Virus record (IMG/VR): IMGVR_UViG_3300037264_001719 | Span: 1 to 64,000 of that record | Strand: one strand, 5' to 3' | Source of the DNA: a virus | DNA: 64,000 nt | Part shown: positions 39,404-49,145 of the stretch, piece by piece | Numbering within the stretch: position 1 is the stretch's first letter | Layout of the letters: every line of letters begins with the position of its first letter | The notes under the pieces: model-generated | What the model saw: the letters and a program-made list of their open reading frames with translations, nothing else | What the model was told of the DNA's origin: nothing | Databases searched by the model: none | Translations under genes and position numbers: made by a program

Positions 39404-39766
39404 ATGAGTGTTCCTGTTGTGGGTCCGGGCGACATCGAGCACGCCCATTGTGGTTCGCCTACGTCCCATTTTGTAGCTCCGGGTATTCCCGCCCGGATCA
39501 TCACTTGCGATCCTGTCGCATCGGGAGGGGGCACGGGGCTCCCCGGCCCCGGGTGCGGGCTGTCTCGGATCGGAGATTTGGTGGAGCCCCATCCTCACGG
39601 AGATGACTTCCATCCCGCCAATCAGATTCAAGGGCCGGGTTCGTTCCTTACGTTTCTCTCCGGGCAACGGGCGTCAATCGTGGGCGATGTGTGTCAATGC
39701 GGGGCGGTGGTACTGCCCGATGACGGCCAGTTCTGCGGAGCCTTCAAAGTGTTCACGGGGGTTTAG
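39404..39766 (+). CDS. PAAR-like spike tip protein
   Basis: 120 aa. Histidines and cysteines are spaced as in PAAR proteins: SRIGDLVEPHPHGDDFH, FLSGQRASIVGDVCQCG and a late FCGAF. Such proteins bind a metal at the apex of the spike needle and sharpen it. The neighbourhood (spike, gp25) supports it. Confidence 0.72.
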   Translation: MSVPVVGPGDIEHAHCGSPTSHFVAPGIPARIITCDPVASGGGTGLPGPGCGLSRIGDLVEPHPHGDDFHPANQIQGPGSFLTFLSGQRASIVGDVCQCGAVVLPDDGQFCGAFKVFTGV

Positions 39767-39767
39767 C

Positions 39768-40241
39768 ATGGCGGGAATCCGAGATTTCCTCAAGGTGCTT
39801 CCCGATACGAGATTGGATTTCGTCGTGAATGTCATCACCGATCTCCAAGACAGCACTTCCGGGGCGAGGATCGAAAAGCTCCGTCAGTTTCTTTCGGCAC
39901 TCACCTTCGAGATCGACGGGATCAACCGGAAGCGGGATGCTCTCGGTCAGAAGGTCGCCAACATCGACACGCTCCTTCCGATCCTCGACGAGAACCTCAA
40001 GTCGAGTCCCGATCTTGAGATGGAGCTTCTCAGGAACACCCTTCTCGGGTGGCGAGCCTCCCTCAAGGGGGAGATTGCCGAACTTCGACCCAACGGGAAG
40101 CTCGAAAAGAAGTATGATACGGAGAGGAAGAGGGACCTCCTGATCCAGCTTCAAAGCGTTGCATCTCAACTCAATGAGCAGATGCAACGGGCTCGGGGTG
40201 CAATCGGATTGCACCCTGACGAAATCTCGGAAGGGAAGTAG
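39768..40241 (+). CDS. Coiled-coil baseplate-region protein
   Basis: 157 aa from ATG three bases after the PAAR stop; longer frames run into the PAAR gene. It is nearly all helix (SGARIEKLRQFLSALTFEID, EKKYDTERKRDLLIQLQSVASQ). It ends directly against the gp25 start. Possible baseplate assembly factor; no family is recognised. Confidence 0.6.
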   Translation: MAGIRDFLKVLPDTRLDFVVNVITDLQDSTSGARIEKLRQFLSALTFEIDGINRKRDALGQKVANIDTLLPILDENLKSSPDLEMELLRNTLLGWRASLKGEIAELRPNGKLEKKYDTERKRDLLIQLQSVASQLNEQMQRARGAIGLHPDEISEGK

Positions 40242-40688
40242 ATGGCGGTAAAACCGGACATCGTTGGTCGTGGGTGGTCTTTCCCCTTCCGATTCACGGG
40301 AATCGGAAGGGTGAACAAGATCGTCGGTGTCGAGAAGGCATTCGGTATCGAGAAGATCAACATGGCGATCCGCCAGATTCTCGGGACCAAGCTCGGAAGC
40401 AGGGTCATCGACCGTGATTTCGGGAGTGATCTTCGGGGGATCATCTTCGAGCCCATCGACCAGCTTTCGGCCACACGGCTCCAGCTTGCGGTCTCGGAGG
40501 CGATCCAAACGTGGGAGAAGAGGGTGGAGCTTCTCAACGTCGAGGTCAGTTTGCTCCGATCTCGGGAGGGCGTTCTCGAAACTCGCGTGGAGTATCAGGT
40601 CATCACCACGCAACAGATCGGGAATCTCGTGTACCCCTTCTACCTCACCCCGGAGATGAGGGTGCAGGGGCAGATCACGATTGGTTAG
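40242..40688 (+). CDS. Baseplate wedge protein gp25/gpW-like
   Basis: 148 aa. The GPW_gp25 pattern is clear: INMAIRQILGTKLGSRVIDRDFGSDLRGIIFEPID, then TRLQLAVSEAIQTWEKRVELLNVEV. It forms the sheath initiator side of the wedge. The J-like gene follows after seven bases. Confidence 0.9.
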   Translation: MAVKPDIVGRGWSFPFRFTGIGRVNKIVGVEKAFGIEKINMAIRQILGTKLGSRVIDRDFGSDLRGIIFEPIDQLSATRLQLAVSEAIQTWEKRVELLNVEVSLLRSREGVLETRVEYQVITTQQIGNLVYPFYLTPEMRVQGQITIG

Positions 40689-40695
40689 GTGAACG

Positions 40696-42474
40696 ATGGC
40701 AAACGGAACGACTACCAGTTCTTTTACGAAACTCTCTCAGCGCATCCCGCCCATCGACTATACCTCGCGGGATTTCGAGTCGATCTCGCAGGACATGGTG
40801 CGGACCATTCCGTTCTTCGCGCCGGAGTGGACCGACCACAACCTGTCGGACTTCGGCATCGTCCTCCAGCGGCTTCTCGCCTTCGTGTCGGACGTTCTCC
40901 ACTTCTACATCGACCGTGGCGTGAACGAGGCGTTCCTTCCGACCGCGATCACTCGGCGTTCGGTCATCAACCTGCTCAAGCTCATCGACTTCGAGCTTCG
41001 GGGTTCGGTGCCTGCGAGCGTGGACGTGGAGTTCTCCATTCAGGAGGCTCTCCCCGGAGACCTTCTCATTCCCGCAGGGACGGAACTCCAGACTACGACG
41101 GATGTGACGGGTCAGCCCATCTTCTTCGAGACCGTGGAGGATGTTGTGATCCCGGCGGGGCAACTCACCGCCGTCGTGTCCGCCGTCGAGGGTCAGACCA
41201 AGAGCGAGGACGTGGGCGTGAGCACGGGGCTTTCCCGCCAGAGGTTCGACCTCGTTGGGATTCCGGTCATTGACGGGTCGCTCCAAATCCTCATCGACGA
41301 GGGCGTGGGCGAACAACTCTGGATCGAAGTGGACACTTTCATTCTCAGCGAGGACACGGACAGGCACTTCACGTCCCAAAAGGACGAGAACAACAAGGCG
41401 ACGATCTTCTTCGGGGACAATGCACAGGGGAAGATTCCCGATCCGGGCTCTCTCATTCGAGCGGTCTACCGGGTGGGCGGTGGGCTTGAAGGGAACGTCC
41501 CCGCCGAGTCGATCACCGTCATCAATCGGACTTTCACGTTCAACGCCCAGCCCGTCAACGTCGAAGTCACGAACCCGAGCAACGCCTCCGGCGGTGAAAA
41601 TGAAATGTCCATCGACGAGGCCAAGGTGCTCGGGCCTCAGAGTCTTCGCGCCCTTTATCGCGCAGTCACGGAAGAGGACTACATCGCCCTCTCGGAGAAC
41701 TTCCCCGGAATCGCCAAGGCGTCTGTCTCGGTGGGGGGTTCTCCGGTGGACCCGATCACGGGCTGTTGCTGTTGCGTGACGGTCTTCATCGCGCCCCGGG
41801 GCGGCGGGCCTCCCTCCACCCAACTCAAGGAAGACCTGCTCGCCTACCTCGATGAGCGGAAGATGGTCGGGACGTGCCTCAAGATTGGAAACCCCGAGTA
41901 CGCCAAGGTGGACATGAAGGGGACCGTCTTCATCGGGTCCAACTTCGCAACCAATCAACTCGTCCTTTCCGTGGATGAGGCGATTGCGAAGTTCTTCGAT
42001 CCTGTCGGGGATTTCACCCGGTTCGGGACGCCCATCTTCCTCTCGGACCTCTATCATCTGCTCGATGCGATCCCGGGGGTGGATCACGTCGATTTGCCCG
42101 AAGTGACCAAGCAGCCGAACCCGGTGAACGAAGTCGGATCGACTTGCACGCTCCAAGACTTCATCGTCGGGGAGGAGTCCAAGGAGGAGAAGTGGACGCT
42201 CATTTTTGTCTCCCCCACGACCTTCACTCTCCGGGGGACCGTAAGTGGGTTGCAGGTTAATGCCGGGACGGTCGGAGTGCCCTACAGTTCCGACAAGAGT
42301 GAAATCTCCTTCAAGGTTGTCTGCACCGCGCCCCCCAGCATCGGGGACAGGATCGGTTTCACGACGAGCAAGAAGGCGGCGAATGTCCCGATGGGTCCGA
42401 ACCAGATCGCGCAACAGGGAAATACCCAATTCACCTTCGTCGGTGGAGCCCGCCCGTTGACGGAGTGCCCATGA
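40696..42474 (+). CDS. Baseplate J-like protein (gp6-like)
   Basis: 592 aa. The N-terminus RIPPIDYTSRDFESISQDMV and FVSDVLHFYIDRGVNEAFLPTA, then IPAGTEL and the central RALYRAVTEEDYIALSENFPGIAKA, are the signatures of baseplate J proteins. Residues about 355-362 hold a run of four cysteines (GCCCCV), which is odd. The last ~100 residues form an extra beta domain after the usual J end. It builds the wedge ring. Overlaps the next gene by ATGA. Confidence 0.9.
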   Translation: MANGTTTSSFTKLSQRIPPIDYTSRDFESISQDMVRTIPFFAPEWTDHNLSDFGIVLQRLLAFVSDVLHFYIDRGVNEAFLPTAITRRSVINLLKLIDFELRGSVPASVDVEFSIQEALPGDLLIPAGTELQTTTDVTGQPIFFETVEDVVIPAGQLTAVVSAVEGQTKSEDVGVSTGLSRQRFDLVGIPVIDGSLQILIDEGVGEQLWIEVDTFILSEDTDRHFTSQKDENNKATIFFGDNAQGKIPDPGSLIRAVYRVGGGLEGNVPAESITVINRTFTFNAQPVNVEVTNPSNASGGENEMSIDEAKVLGPQSLRALYRAVTEEDYIALSENFPGIAKASVSVGGSPVDPITGCCCCVTVFIAPRGGGPPSTQLKEDLLAYLDERKMVGTCLKIGNPEYAKVDMKGTVFIGSNFATNQLVLSVDEAIAKFFDPVGDFTRFGTPIFLSDLYHLLDAIPGVDHVDLPEVTKQPNPVNEVGSTCTLQDFIVGEESKEEKWTLIFVSPTTFTLRGTVSGLQVNAGTVGVPYSSDKSEISFKVVCTAPPSIGDRIGFTTSKKAANVPMGPNQIAQQGNTQFTFVGGARPLTECP

Positions 42475-42710
42475 CCGAAAAATTTGCCAACGTCGATTGG
42501 GACAAGCTCTCCCCCGAGGAGAAACTGCGGGTCCGGCAGGCCGAAGTATGGACCAGCCGGGTCAAGCTCACGGAGGCGACCGCCCGAGCTTTCGACTCCC
42601 TCATGCGGCAGGCGGGGCTTACGGAAGAGGAGATCACGAAGTACCGGAAGTATCTGGAGGAAATCGTCACTTCCATCCATCGGAAGCATGACGAATCGGT
42701 GAATGTCTGA
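42471..42710 (+). CDS. Small helical baseplate-region protein
   Basis: 79 aa from the ATG overlapping the J stop. It is all helical and charged (DKLSPEEKLRVRQAEVWTSRVKL, EEEITKYRKYLEEIVTSI). It overlaps the tail protein I gene by eight bases. It may be an assembly or plug subunit; unknown family. Confidence 0.65.
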   Translation: MTEKFANVDWDKLSPEEKLRVRQAEVWTSRVKLTEATARAFDSLMRQAGLTEEEITKYRKYLEEIVTSIHRKHDESVNV

Positions 42711-44484
42711 CCCCAACTGCCCCCCTCTCGGGGATGACATCCTCCCGTTCCCTGAATGTACTGATCCCATCTCCGGGCCGCAGGGAGGATTCGACGCCTT
42801 CGGGAGCCCGAAGCTCGTCAAGAACGTGCGAATCCGGCGCGGCCTTGAAGGTCCGCAACTCATTCTCGAATGGGACGCCCCCAATGAAGTTCCAGAGTTC
42901 GGGGGCGGACTCACCCGCGTCATGCGGAAGCTCTACGACTTCTCCCGTAGCCCGGACGATGGGATGCTCGTTTTCGAGAAACCCACCGAAGACGACAACC
43001 GATTCGTAGCGGACATCGACCTCGATCCCTGCAAGTGCTACTACTACACGATCTTCACCTTCGATCCCGTAGACGGGCGGTGGAGGTACTCCCTCGATAC
43101 GCAGGCCGAGGAGATCGCCATTCCCACGGGGTTCTTCACCACAGAACTCTTCAAGCTCCTGCCGGAACTCTACGTCTTCGGGGACAAGCATCTCGACGAG
43201 GACATCGATAGCAAGGAATCCAACGTCTTCGCTCTCGAAAAGACGTTCAGCCCCGAGGAGCGTGAGTGGTTCAACCTCTACGAAAACACCGATCCCACGA
43301 AGGAGCCCATCAAGAAGGGGCCTCTCCAGAGGTTCATGAGGACCCTCGCCATCGAGCCCGACATCGTGAAGGGCTTGATCGACTGTATGCCTATCCTGTG
43401 GGACGTGGACGAGACCTGTTGCGAAGTCCTTCCCGCACTCGGGGCGCTCATCGGGCTCGAAGTCAATCAGGAATTCGATTGCGCCAAGCAACGGCAGGAG
43501 ATCAAGCAGCAAGTCGCCATCTACAAGATCAAGGGAACCAAGGCGGGACTCCGCGCCCGAGCCCTCTCCGTCGCAGGGCTTTCCGGCGACATCCATGAGT
43601 GGTCGAACAACATCCTCATCGCCAACAGGATCGACCGGACGAGTCTCGCTTTCCCGAATGCGGGATTCTCCTCTAAGTTCATGCTTCCCGGGGACGATAC
43701 CTCGTACACCCCGGGAGGGGTGATCGGGTTCGTCCGGTTCTGCATCTTCCTCAATCTCGACTGCGACGACTGCCTCGCCCAGCAAGTCGTGGAGAAACTC
43801 ATCAGGGAGTTGGGCCGAGAGATTCCGGTCTGCCGGATCGGGCACGTCATTTTCGTCGATTGCAAGTGGGTCGAGTGCTACGACACCCTCCGGCGGGTTC
43901 AGGAGACCTCGAAGGACATCATCAAAGATTACATCATCGAGGACTTCCGCACCCATTGTTGGCTCATCACGAATCGGCTCACGGACACCAACTCCCCGCC
44001 GCCGCTCGGCCCGGACCTCAACCTGCCGTTCGAGCATCACTACACGAACAGCATCCACGCGCTCACGGCCAACCCGTTCCGGGTCTGTCAGGAAATCTGG
44101 TACGACGACATTGAGCAGGCATCCAAGGACATCGAAGACCTTTCCGACTGCTGGCTCATCTCCAATCGGATCGAGCGGATCACCAACACGTTCCGCTGGC
44201 GGACGCCGCCCGTGGACGAATCCCGGTGCATCCCCCTCGACGATTGGTACGACGAAGTGCAGGTGGGCGAGTTTGTCGAGCCCGTCAACTGCGAGACTCT
44301 CGGCCTCCTCTTCATCTCGAACCGTCCGGCGGGGCACCCGGACCTCCCGCCGAGCCTTACGAACACCCTCCAGTCGCTCGTCGGGCCGTGCTTCGTGGCG
44401 GGGGAGTTCTGGTACGACGAGATCATCTGCGCTGGACGAATCAACCGTGGCAGGATAAACTGTGCAAGAATCAATCAGCCGTAG
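42703..44484 (+). CDS. Tail protein I-like baseplate component with N-terminal FnIII-like domain
   Basis: 593 aa. Residues about 35-140 look like a fibronectin-type domain (GPQLILEWDAPNE, CYYYTIFTFDPVDGRWRYSL). The tail I core follows: LFKLLPELYVFGDKHLDED, LQRFMRTLAIEPDIVKGLIDCMPILWDVDE, and IYKIKGTKAGLRARALSVAG. The C-terminal third is an extra cysteine-containing region. It connects the wedge to the fibre that follows. Confidence 0.82.
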   Translation: MSDPNCPPLGDDILPFPECTDPISGPQGGFDAFGSPKLVKNVRIRRGLEGPQLILEWDAPNEVPEFGGGLTRVMRKLYDFSRSPDDGMLVFEKPTEDDNRFVADIDLDPCKCYYYTIFTFDPVDGRWRYSLDTQAEEIAIPTGFFTTELFKLLPELYVFGDKHLDEDIDSKESNVFALEKTFSPEEREWFNLYENTDPTKEPIKKGPLQRFMRTLAIEPDIVKGLIDCMPILWDVDETCCEVLPALGALIGLEVNQEFDCAKQRQEIKQQVAIYKIKGTKAGLRARALSVAGLSGDIHEWSNNILIANRIDRTSLAFPNAGFSSKFMLPGDDTSYTPGGVIGFVRFCIFLNLDCDDCLAQQVVEKLIRELGREIPVCRIGHVIFVDCKWVECYDTLRRVQETSKDIIKDYIIEDFRTHCWLITNRLTDTNSPPPLGPDLNLPFEHHYTNSIHALTANPFRVCQEIWYDDIEQASKDIEDLSDCWLISNRIERITNTFRWRTPPVDESRCIPLDDWYDEVQVGEFVEPVNCETLGLLFISNRPAGHPDLPPSLTNTLQSLVGPCFVAGEFWYDEIICAGRINRGRINCARINQP

Positions 44485-44496
44485 TGAGGGGATGTA

Positions 44497-47100
44497 ATGG
44501 GCATCGAATCCGGCTGGGACGAGTGGGGCGACCAACACCTCATTCTCGACGAACGGGCGTCTGCCTTCTGCCGCTACGTCAAGAACTTCATCCTCAAAGG
44601 ATTCGGGCTTGCCCCGGGTATCGGGTTGCAGACCATCGTCGGGGACCTCGGCCTCAACGTGGCCTACGTCAACGGCTACGAGGTCAAGCAACAGAACGCC
44701 GTGGCGCTCGGGCTCACCGCATCGGCCACGAACCACATCTTCCTCAAGTTCACTCGGACGCCCGACATCGTGGCGGGGGTCTCGGCCATCTCAATTTCGT
44801 ACACGGTCAATACCTCGGGCACCCAGCCCGCCGACTCCATCAAGCTCGGGACCGTCACAACGGACGGTGTGGGCGTGACGGCGATCACCCCGCAGAACAA
44901 CAAGTTCAAGATTCACGACGCCCAACTTGAGACCGACATCGACGGGAATCTCAATCGGATCACCCGCCTCGTCATCAACGGGGGACCAGCTTTTCCGACC
45001 GTTCCCGCCCCCCTCGCTGGGGAGCTTTTCGTCCGAACCGATCTGCCCGGAGACCCCCTTTTCCGGTTCGATGGGGACGCGGTGGCTTGGGTTTCGGCGG
45101 GTGCCGGGGGCGGGGGAGTCACCAAGATTCGGGAAGACGGGACGCTCATCGAATCCGCCGCCACGGAGATCGACTTCCAAGACGGACTCATCGCGGATTT
45201 GATCGCCGCAGGAGTCGTCAAGGTCAATCTGGATTACGGCGTCACCCCCTCGACCATCCTTCCCGACGACGTTGCGGCTCCCGGCATCTCCCCCTCGGTT
45301 GCCCGAGAGGATCACGTTCACGCCATCGGAGCGGACACTCCGGTTGACATCGCGCAGGCCAACGCCGAGGGCACGGACGCCACCTTCGCCCGGTCGGACC
45401 ACGAACACTCCCACGGAGACCAACCTCTCGGGGACGGACTCGACCATGCGCTTGTGACCCCGGACCCCGGCGGCGTGGCCGGGTTCATGTCGCCTGCGGA
45501 CAAGGAAAAGCTGGACGACTCTGGAATCCTGACCAGCACGGCACCCCCGCAAATCGACATCGGAGATGCCGCCGTTGTCGGAGTCTCCGGTGAAGCCGCC
45601 CGAGCGGACCACCAACACGCGCTTCCGATTCCGACCTTTGTTTCAACGATTGACCCGGACGATGCTCCATCTCTCGGGGTCTCCACGATTCCGGCGAGGG
45701 AAGATCACCAACACGCCATTGTGACGGACGCCCCCGTTGACGTGGCTCAAGCCAACGTGGAGGGCGTGTCGGGAGCCTTCTCCCGCGCCGACCACGTTCA
45801 CAGCCACGGAGATCAGCCCATCGGAGACGGGCTGGATCACGCTATCGTGACGGCCCTGTTCGCCGGGTTCATGTCCCCCTCGATGCTCTCCACCCTCACG
45901 GGATCGGCCCTGTGGGGGAAAATGATCTTCGTGGATGACGTGTACGGGGACGACGCAACGGCTCTCAGGGAGCGAAAGGACAAGCCGTTCAAGACCCTCG
46001 CGGCGGCGGCTGTGGCGACGGGGATCGCGTCGGGGGATGTCATCCTGCTCCTGCCCGGAACCTACGACATGGCGGCGGACTTCACCATTCCGGTAGGCGT
46101 GGCTATCCGGGGTGTGGAAAGGGGGACAGTTATCATCCAAAGACTCCTCACCGTCGTAAGTGCCACGCTCATCACGATGGGGAGTGGTTCCAGCTTGGGC
46201 GACGTGACGCTCCGGCTGACTTCCGCCGTGAACACGGCGACCCTGCTTCGGGGGGTGAGCTTCCCCGGTGCAACCACCACGACGGCCAAGCTCCGAAACG
46301 TCCGCGTCGAAGTCGAGAACGTGGCGGTTTCCGTGGCCGATTCGACCGACGTGATCGGCGTTCGAGTTGGTTCGACGGGAACGCCCGGAAAGTACCACTC
46401 GAATCTCGAAGACGTGGAAATTCTCGTCCAGACGAAGGGGAACGGGAAGAAGCGTTGCCTCTTGCTTGACACCTCGGGCGGCGTGGCGAACTGCCGGAAC
46501 GTGAACTCCCTTCTGGAACGGCAGGGCGGGGCTCCGGGTGCGCCGAACTACATCGCGGTCGAGATCGACCAAGTGGGCGCGACCTTGTATATGCAGGACG
46601 GCTCCTCGGAAATCTCCCCTGTCACCGCCGGGGCGGATGCGTCTCAGACGACCGGATCGCTCCAACTCTCGAACCATGTCCTTGTCACGAACAACGCCAA
46701 CGCCAAGGGGCTCACCGCCTACGACTCCAACCATGAAGAGTGGTCGGTCGAGGGCGCGGTCACGAACGGTGCGGTGACGCGGTTCATGCGTCCCGGCTCT
46801 GCGCCCGAGTCCACGCTCGAAATCCAGAGGAGAATCACCCGTCCCATCATCCTTTTCGGGATCGCGCTTCTGGCCCGGCTGAACCCCGGCGTTCCGGGGG
46901 CTCAGACGACGACGGTGACGGTTCGGAAGAACGGCGTGGATACGCTGGTCTTGGTCGCGCTTCCTGACGGGACGACGACTATCGCGTTCACGGCCAACGT
47001 CTCCGTGTCGTTCGCGGAGGGCGATCTGCTCTCCCTGAAGATCGTCTCGACGGGGACGAGCACGGCGACGGACGTACAGGCGACGTTGAGGCACTACTAG
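44497..47100 (+). CDS. Tail fibre with AR.DH.H repeats and beta-helix domain
   Basis: 867 aa. The N-terminal ~210 residues probably attach to the baseplate. Residues about 265-450 hold at least five copies of R[EAS]DHxH (REDHVHAIG, RSDHEHSHGDQ, RADHQHALP, REDHQHAIV, RADHVHSHGDQ), some of which may bind iron in a trimeric shaft. From about 475 a pectate-lyase-like beta-helix starts (FVDDVYGDDA.. DKPFKTLAAAAVATGIASGDVILLLPGTYDM), followed by a C-terminal beta domain. A receptor-binding role is likely. Confidence 0.82.
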   Translation: MGIESGWDEWGDQHLILDERASAFCRYVKNFILKGFGLAPGIGLQTIVGDLGLNVAYVNGYEVKQQNAVALGLTASATNHIFLKFTRTPDIVAGVSAISISYTVNTSGTQPADSIKLGTVTTDGVGVTAITPQNNKFKIHDAQLETDIDGNLNRITRLVINGGPAFPTVPAPLAGELFVRTDLPGDPLFRFDGDAVAWVSAGAGGGGVTKIREDGTLIESAATEIDFQDGLIADLIAAGVVKVNLDYGVTPSTILPDDVAAPGISPSVAREDHVHAIGADTPVDIAQANAEGTDATFARSDHEHSHGDQPLGDGLDHALVTPDPGGVAGFMSPADKEKLDDSGILTSTAPPQIDIGDAAVVGVSGEAARADHQHALPIPTFVSTIDPDDAPSLGVSTIPAREDHQHAIVTDAPVDVAQANVEGVSGAFSRADHVHSHGDQPIGDGLDHAIVTALFAGFMSPSMLSTLTGSALWGKMIFVDDVYGDDATALRERKDKPFKTLAAAAVATGIASGDVILLLPGTYDMAADFTIPVGVAIRGVERGTVIIQRLLTVVSATLITMGSGSSLGDVTLRLTSAVNTATLLRGVSFPGATTTTAKLRNVRVEVENVAVSVADSTDVIGVRVGSTGTPGKYHSNLEDVEILVQTKGNGKKRCLLLDTSGGVANCRNVNSLLERQGGAPGAPNYIAVEIDQVGATLYMQDGSSEISPVTAGADASQTTGSLQLSNHVLVTNNANAKGLTAYDSNHEEWSVEGAVTNGAVTRFMRPGSAPESTLEIQRRITRPIILFGIALLARLNPGVPGAQTTTVTVRKNGVDTLVLVALPDGTTTIAFTANVSVSFAEGDLLSLKIVSTGTSTATDVQATLRHY

Positions 47101-47108
47101 AGGGCTGT

Positions 47109-47636
47109 ATGGCAACGGTGTTCAATCGGACAACGCTGGAGCGCAGGGAAGGAGTTCCCGTCTCCGGTTACGACCCGGCAGAATGGCTCCTCGACCCCGA
47201 CCTTGCGCCAGTCGCCGGAGTTTCCGATGACTACTGGAAGATCGTCGGGGATTCGGTAGTCGAGATGACCGTGGCCGAAAAAGCCGCGAAGGACGCCCAG
47301 ATTCTCGCGGTAGAAAAGAAGAGCAAGCTGTACGAGTTCGAGATCGCGGTGGACTCGTACACGCAGGAGCACTATGACCTCCCCGCCCAGAGGATGCTCC
47401 TCGCCCTTCTGGACGAGTCGCGGCGGCTGGCGGTGCCCCTCTTGAACCGAGAGGCGTACATTCAGGGTGCCCTCAACTGGATCAAAACTGTCATTGGGTA
47501 CTATATGCAACAGGGCGGGGCGGTCATGGCCCAGACGACCCCTGCCGGGGTTTCGGCGGTCCCCCTCAACTTGGCCCAATTCGACGCCGCAGACCCCCAT
47601 GTAAGCGTTCCGGGGGCCATGATGACCACGACGTAG
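47109..47636 (+). CDS. Fibre-associated protein
   Basis: 175 aa. An N-terminal part (GYDPAEWLLDPDLAPVAGVSDDYWKIVGDSVVEMTVAEKAAKDAQ) precedes helices. The VVEMT.AEK.A.DA pattern occurs in phage fibre-associated proteins. It may be a fibre chaperone or tip protein. The start is eight bases after the fibre stop. Confidence 0.6.
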   Translation: MATVFNRTTLERREGVPVSGYDPAEWLLDPDLAPVAGVSDDYWKIVGDSVVEMTVAEKAAKDAQILAVEKKSKLYEFEIAVDSYTQEHYDLPAQRMLLALLDESRRLAVPLLNREAYIQGALNWIKTVIGYYMQQGGAVMAQTTPAGVSAVPLNLAQFDAADPHVSVPGAMMTTT

Positions 47637-47644
47637 GAGATCGG

Positions 47645-48469
47645 ATGCCAGCGGTACGTTTCGTTGCGAGCGGAGGCTCTGCGAAGGGGCTTCTCGAAAT
47701 CACCGGGGCGCTCTCAGCCCTCATCGAACAAGGAAACAGCATCGAGATCGGGGCTGGAACTTCGGCGGGAGGGGTGATCCTTGGAGCACTTGCCTCCGGG
47801 CGGTCGCCTTCGGAGATCAAGGACACCCTCATGGGGATGGACTTCACCCGGTTCATTTCGACCGGGCTCTGGTCGAAGCTCCGGCTTCTCTCCTCCGGCA
47901 ATCTCTCGAACGGAAAAGCCCTCCTCAAGTTCTTCGAGGAGTTCACTAAGGGGAAGACCTTCGGGGACTCCGGTTTCGATATCAGGATCACCGGGGCGGA
48001 TTACAGCTTCGGACAGCCGCAGGTTTTCGCCAAGCAGACCCACAAGCAAATGCCTCTCGCGCTTGCCATGCGGATCACTTCGGCCATGCCTCTCGCTTTC
48101 GACGCCGTGGAGTACGACGCCCGCTGGTTTAAAGACGGCGGGGTGTACGCGCATATCCCCGTGGAGGCATCCCGGGAGCCGTTTCGGACAGTCATCTTTG
48201 CTCTCGCCCAAGACCCTGCCAGCATCAAGCGGGAAGCATGGGGGGCCGAACCCGGAATCATCCGCGAGATCGGTAGGACGGTAGATTTGCTCGTAGATGC
48301 GAATGTGAAAGCTGAACTGGACAAAGCACCGCCAGATGCTATAAAGGTGTTCTCGGATGGCCTTGGGTTTTCGGCCTTCAAGTTCGATTTCACGAGGGCC
48401 GAGAAGGAGCGTCTTTTCGCCCACGGGCATGAACTCATGGGCGCGGCGCTAAAGGTCGCCGGGCTGTAG
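47645..48469 (+). CDS. Patatin-like phospholipase
   Basis: 274 aa behind AGGAGATCGG. Patatin signatures: oxyanion loop ASGGSAKG (9-15), nucleophile elbow GAGTSAGG with S40, and the dyad aspartate D164 in KDGGVYAH. Both catalytic residues are present, so an active acyl hydrolase is expected. No signal peptide. Placed between fibre genes, it could act on host lipids during entry or egress, or be a moron. Bacterial patatins also serve as antiphage effectors. Confidence 0.85.
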   Translation: MPAVRFVASGGSAKGLLEITGALSALIEQGNSIEIGAGTSAGGVILGALASGRSPSEIKDTLMGMDFTRFISTGLWSKLRLLSSGNLSNGKALLKFFEEFTKGKTFGDSGFDIRITGADYSFGQPQVFAKQTHKQMPLALAMRITSAMPLAFDAVEYDARWFKDGGVYAHIPVEASREPFRTVIFALAQDPASIKREAWGAEPGIIREIGRTVDLLVDANVKAELDKAPPDAIKVFSDGLGFSAFKFDFTRAEKERLFAHGHELMGAALKVAGL

Positions 48470-48482
48470 CGGAGGTGAAACC

Positions 48483-49085
48483 GTGGCAGAGCAGGGGAAA
48501 GGATCGGAGATGAAGGGTCTTCCTCCGGGGAAACCGGGCGTCGTGCGTGAAAGCTACGACGTTCGCTCGAAGTCGAAAGGCATCTGGCGCGACGAGGTTT
48601 ACAAGGTCCTTCACGGGAAGGAAGTCCTCGTCGAGAATCTCGGCTGGCAATCGAATCTCATTGTCGTCGGGATGACCAAGCTCCTCGCCGGGCTCATGAA
48701 GAACGAGCCCAGCTTCACGGGCGGCATCCTCCAGCACGCGCAGGGACGCGGGCTTCCTTCCTTCGACACGGTTCTCCCCGTCCCTAGCTTCAACAGCGTC
48801 CAACTCACGGACGAATACTTCCGCAAGGCCCCGGATTCGATCTCCTATGTGGACAACGCCGGGAACCCTTCCATCCCCATCACGAACTCCATCCTCATCC
48901 GAACGACCCTCGATTTCAACGAGGCCAACGGGGTGAGCGGAGAGTTCATCCGCGAGCAGGGAATCTACGGGGGCGATGCGACCGGAGTAACGAATTCCGG
49001 GCTCCTCGCCAACCTGATCTTCCACAAGGCGCGGTTCAAGGATGCCAGCGTGAAGATCATCAGATTTATTCAGTTCATCTTCTAG
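48483..49085 (+). CDS. Putative fibre or tail-surface protein
   Basis: 200 aa from a GTG behind GCGGAGGTG. Mixed alpha/beta with GWQSNLIVVGMTKLLAGLMKN near 60 and a C-terminal beta section ending in IRFIQFIF. It lies between patatin and another fibre-like gene. No family is recognised; surface location is inferred from context. Confidence 0.55.
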   Translation: MAEQGKGSEMKGLPPGKPGVVRESYDVRSKSKGIWRDEVYKVLHGKEVLVENLGWQSNLIVVGMTKLLAGLMKNEPSFTGGILQHAQGRGLPSFDTVLPVPSFNSVQLTDEYFRKAPDSISYVDNAGNPSIPITNSILIRTTLDFNEANGVSGEFIREQGIYGGDATGVTNSGLLANLIFHKARFKDASVKIIRFIQFIF

Positions 49086-49089
49086 CCCT

Positions 49090-49117
49090 TTGGAAGAAAG
49101 CGACTTAACGGTATAAT
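49090..49117 (+). promoter_or_regulatory. Sigma70-like promoter within the fibre block
   Basis: TTGGAA (49090-49095), a 16-bp spacer and a perfect TATAAT (49112-49117). TGAGGAGG precedes the ATG at 49146. Confidence 0.65.
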
Positions 49118-49145
49118 TCCCGGGAGTCGGTGAGGAGGTTCTGAG

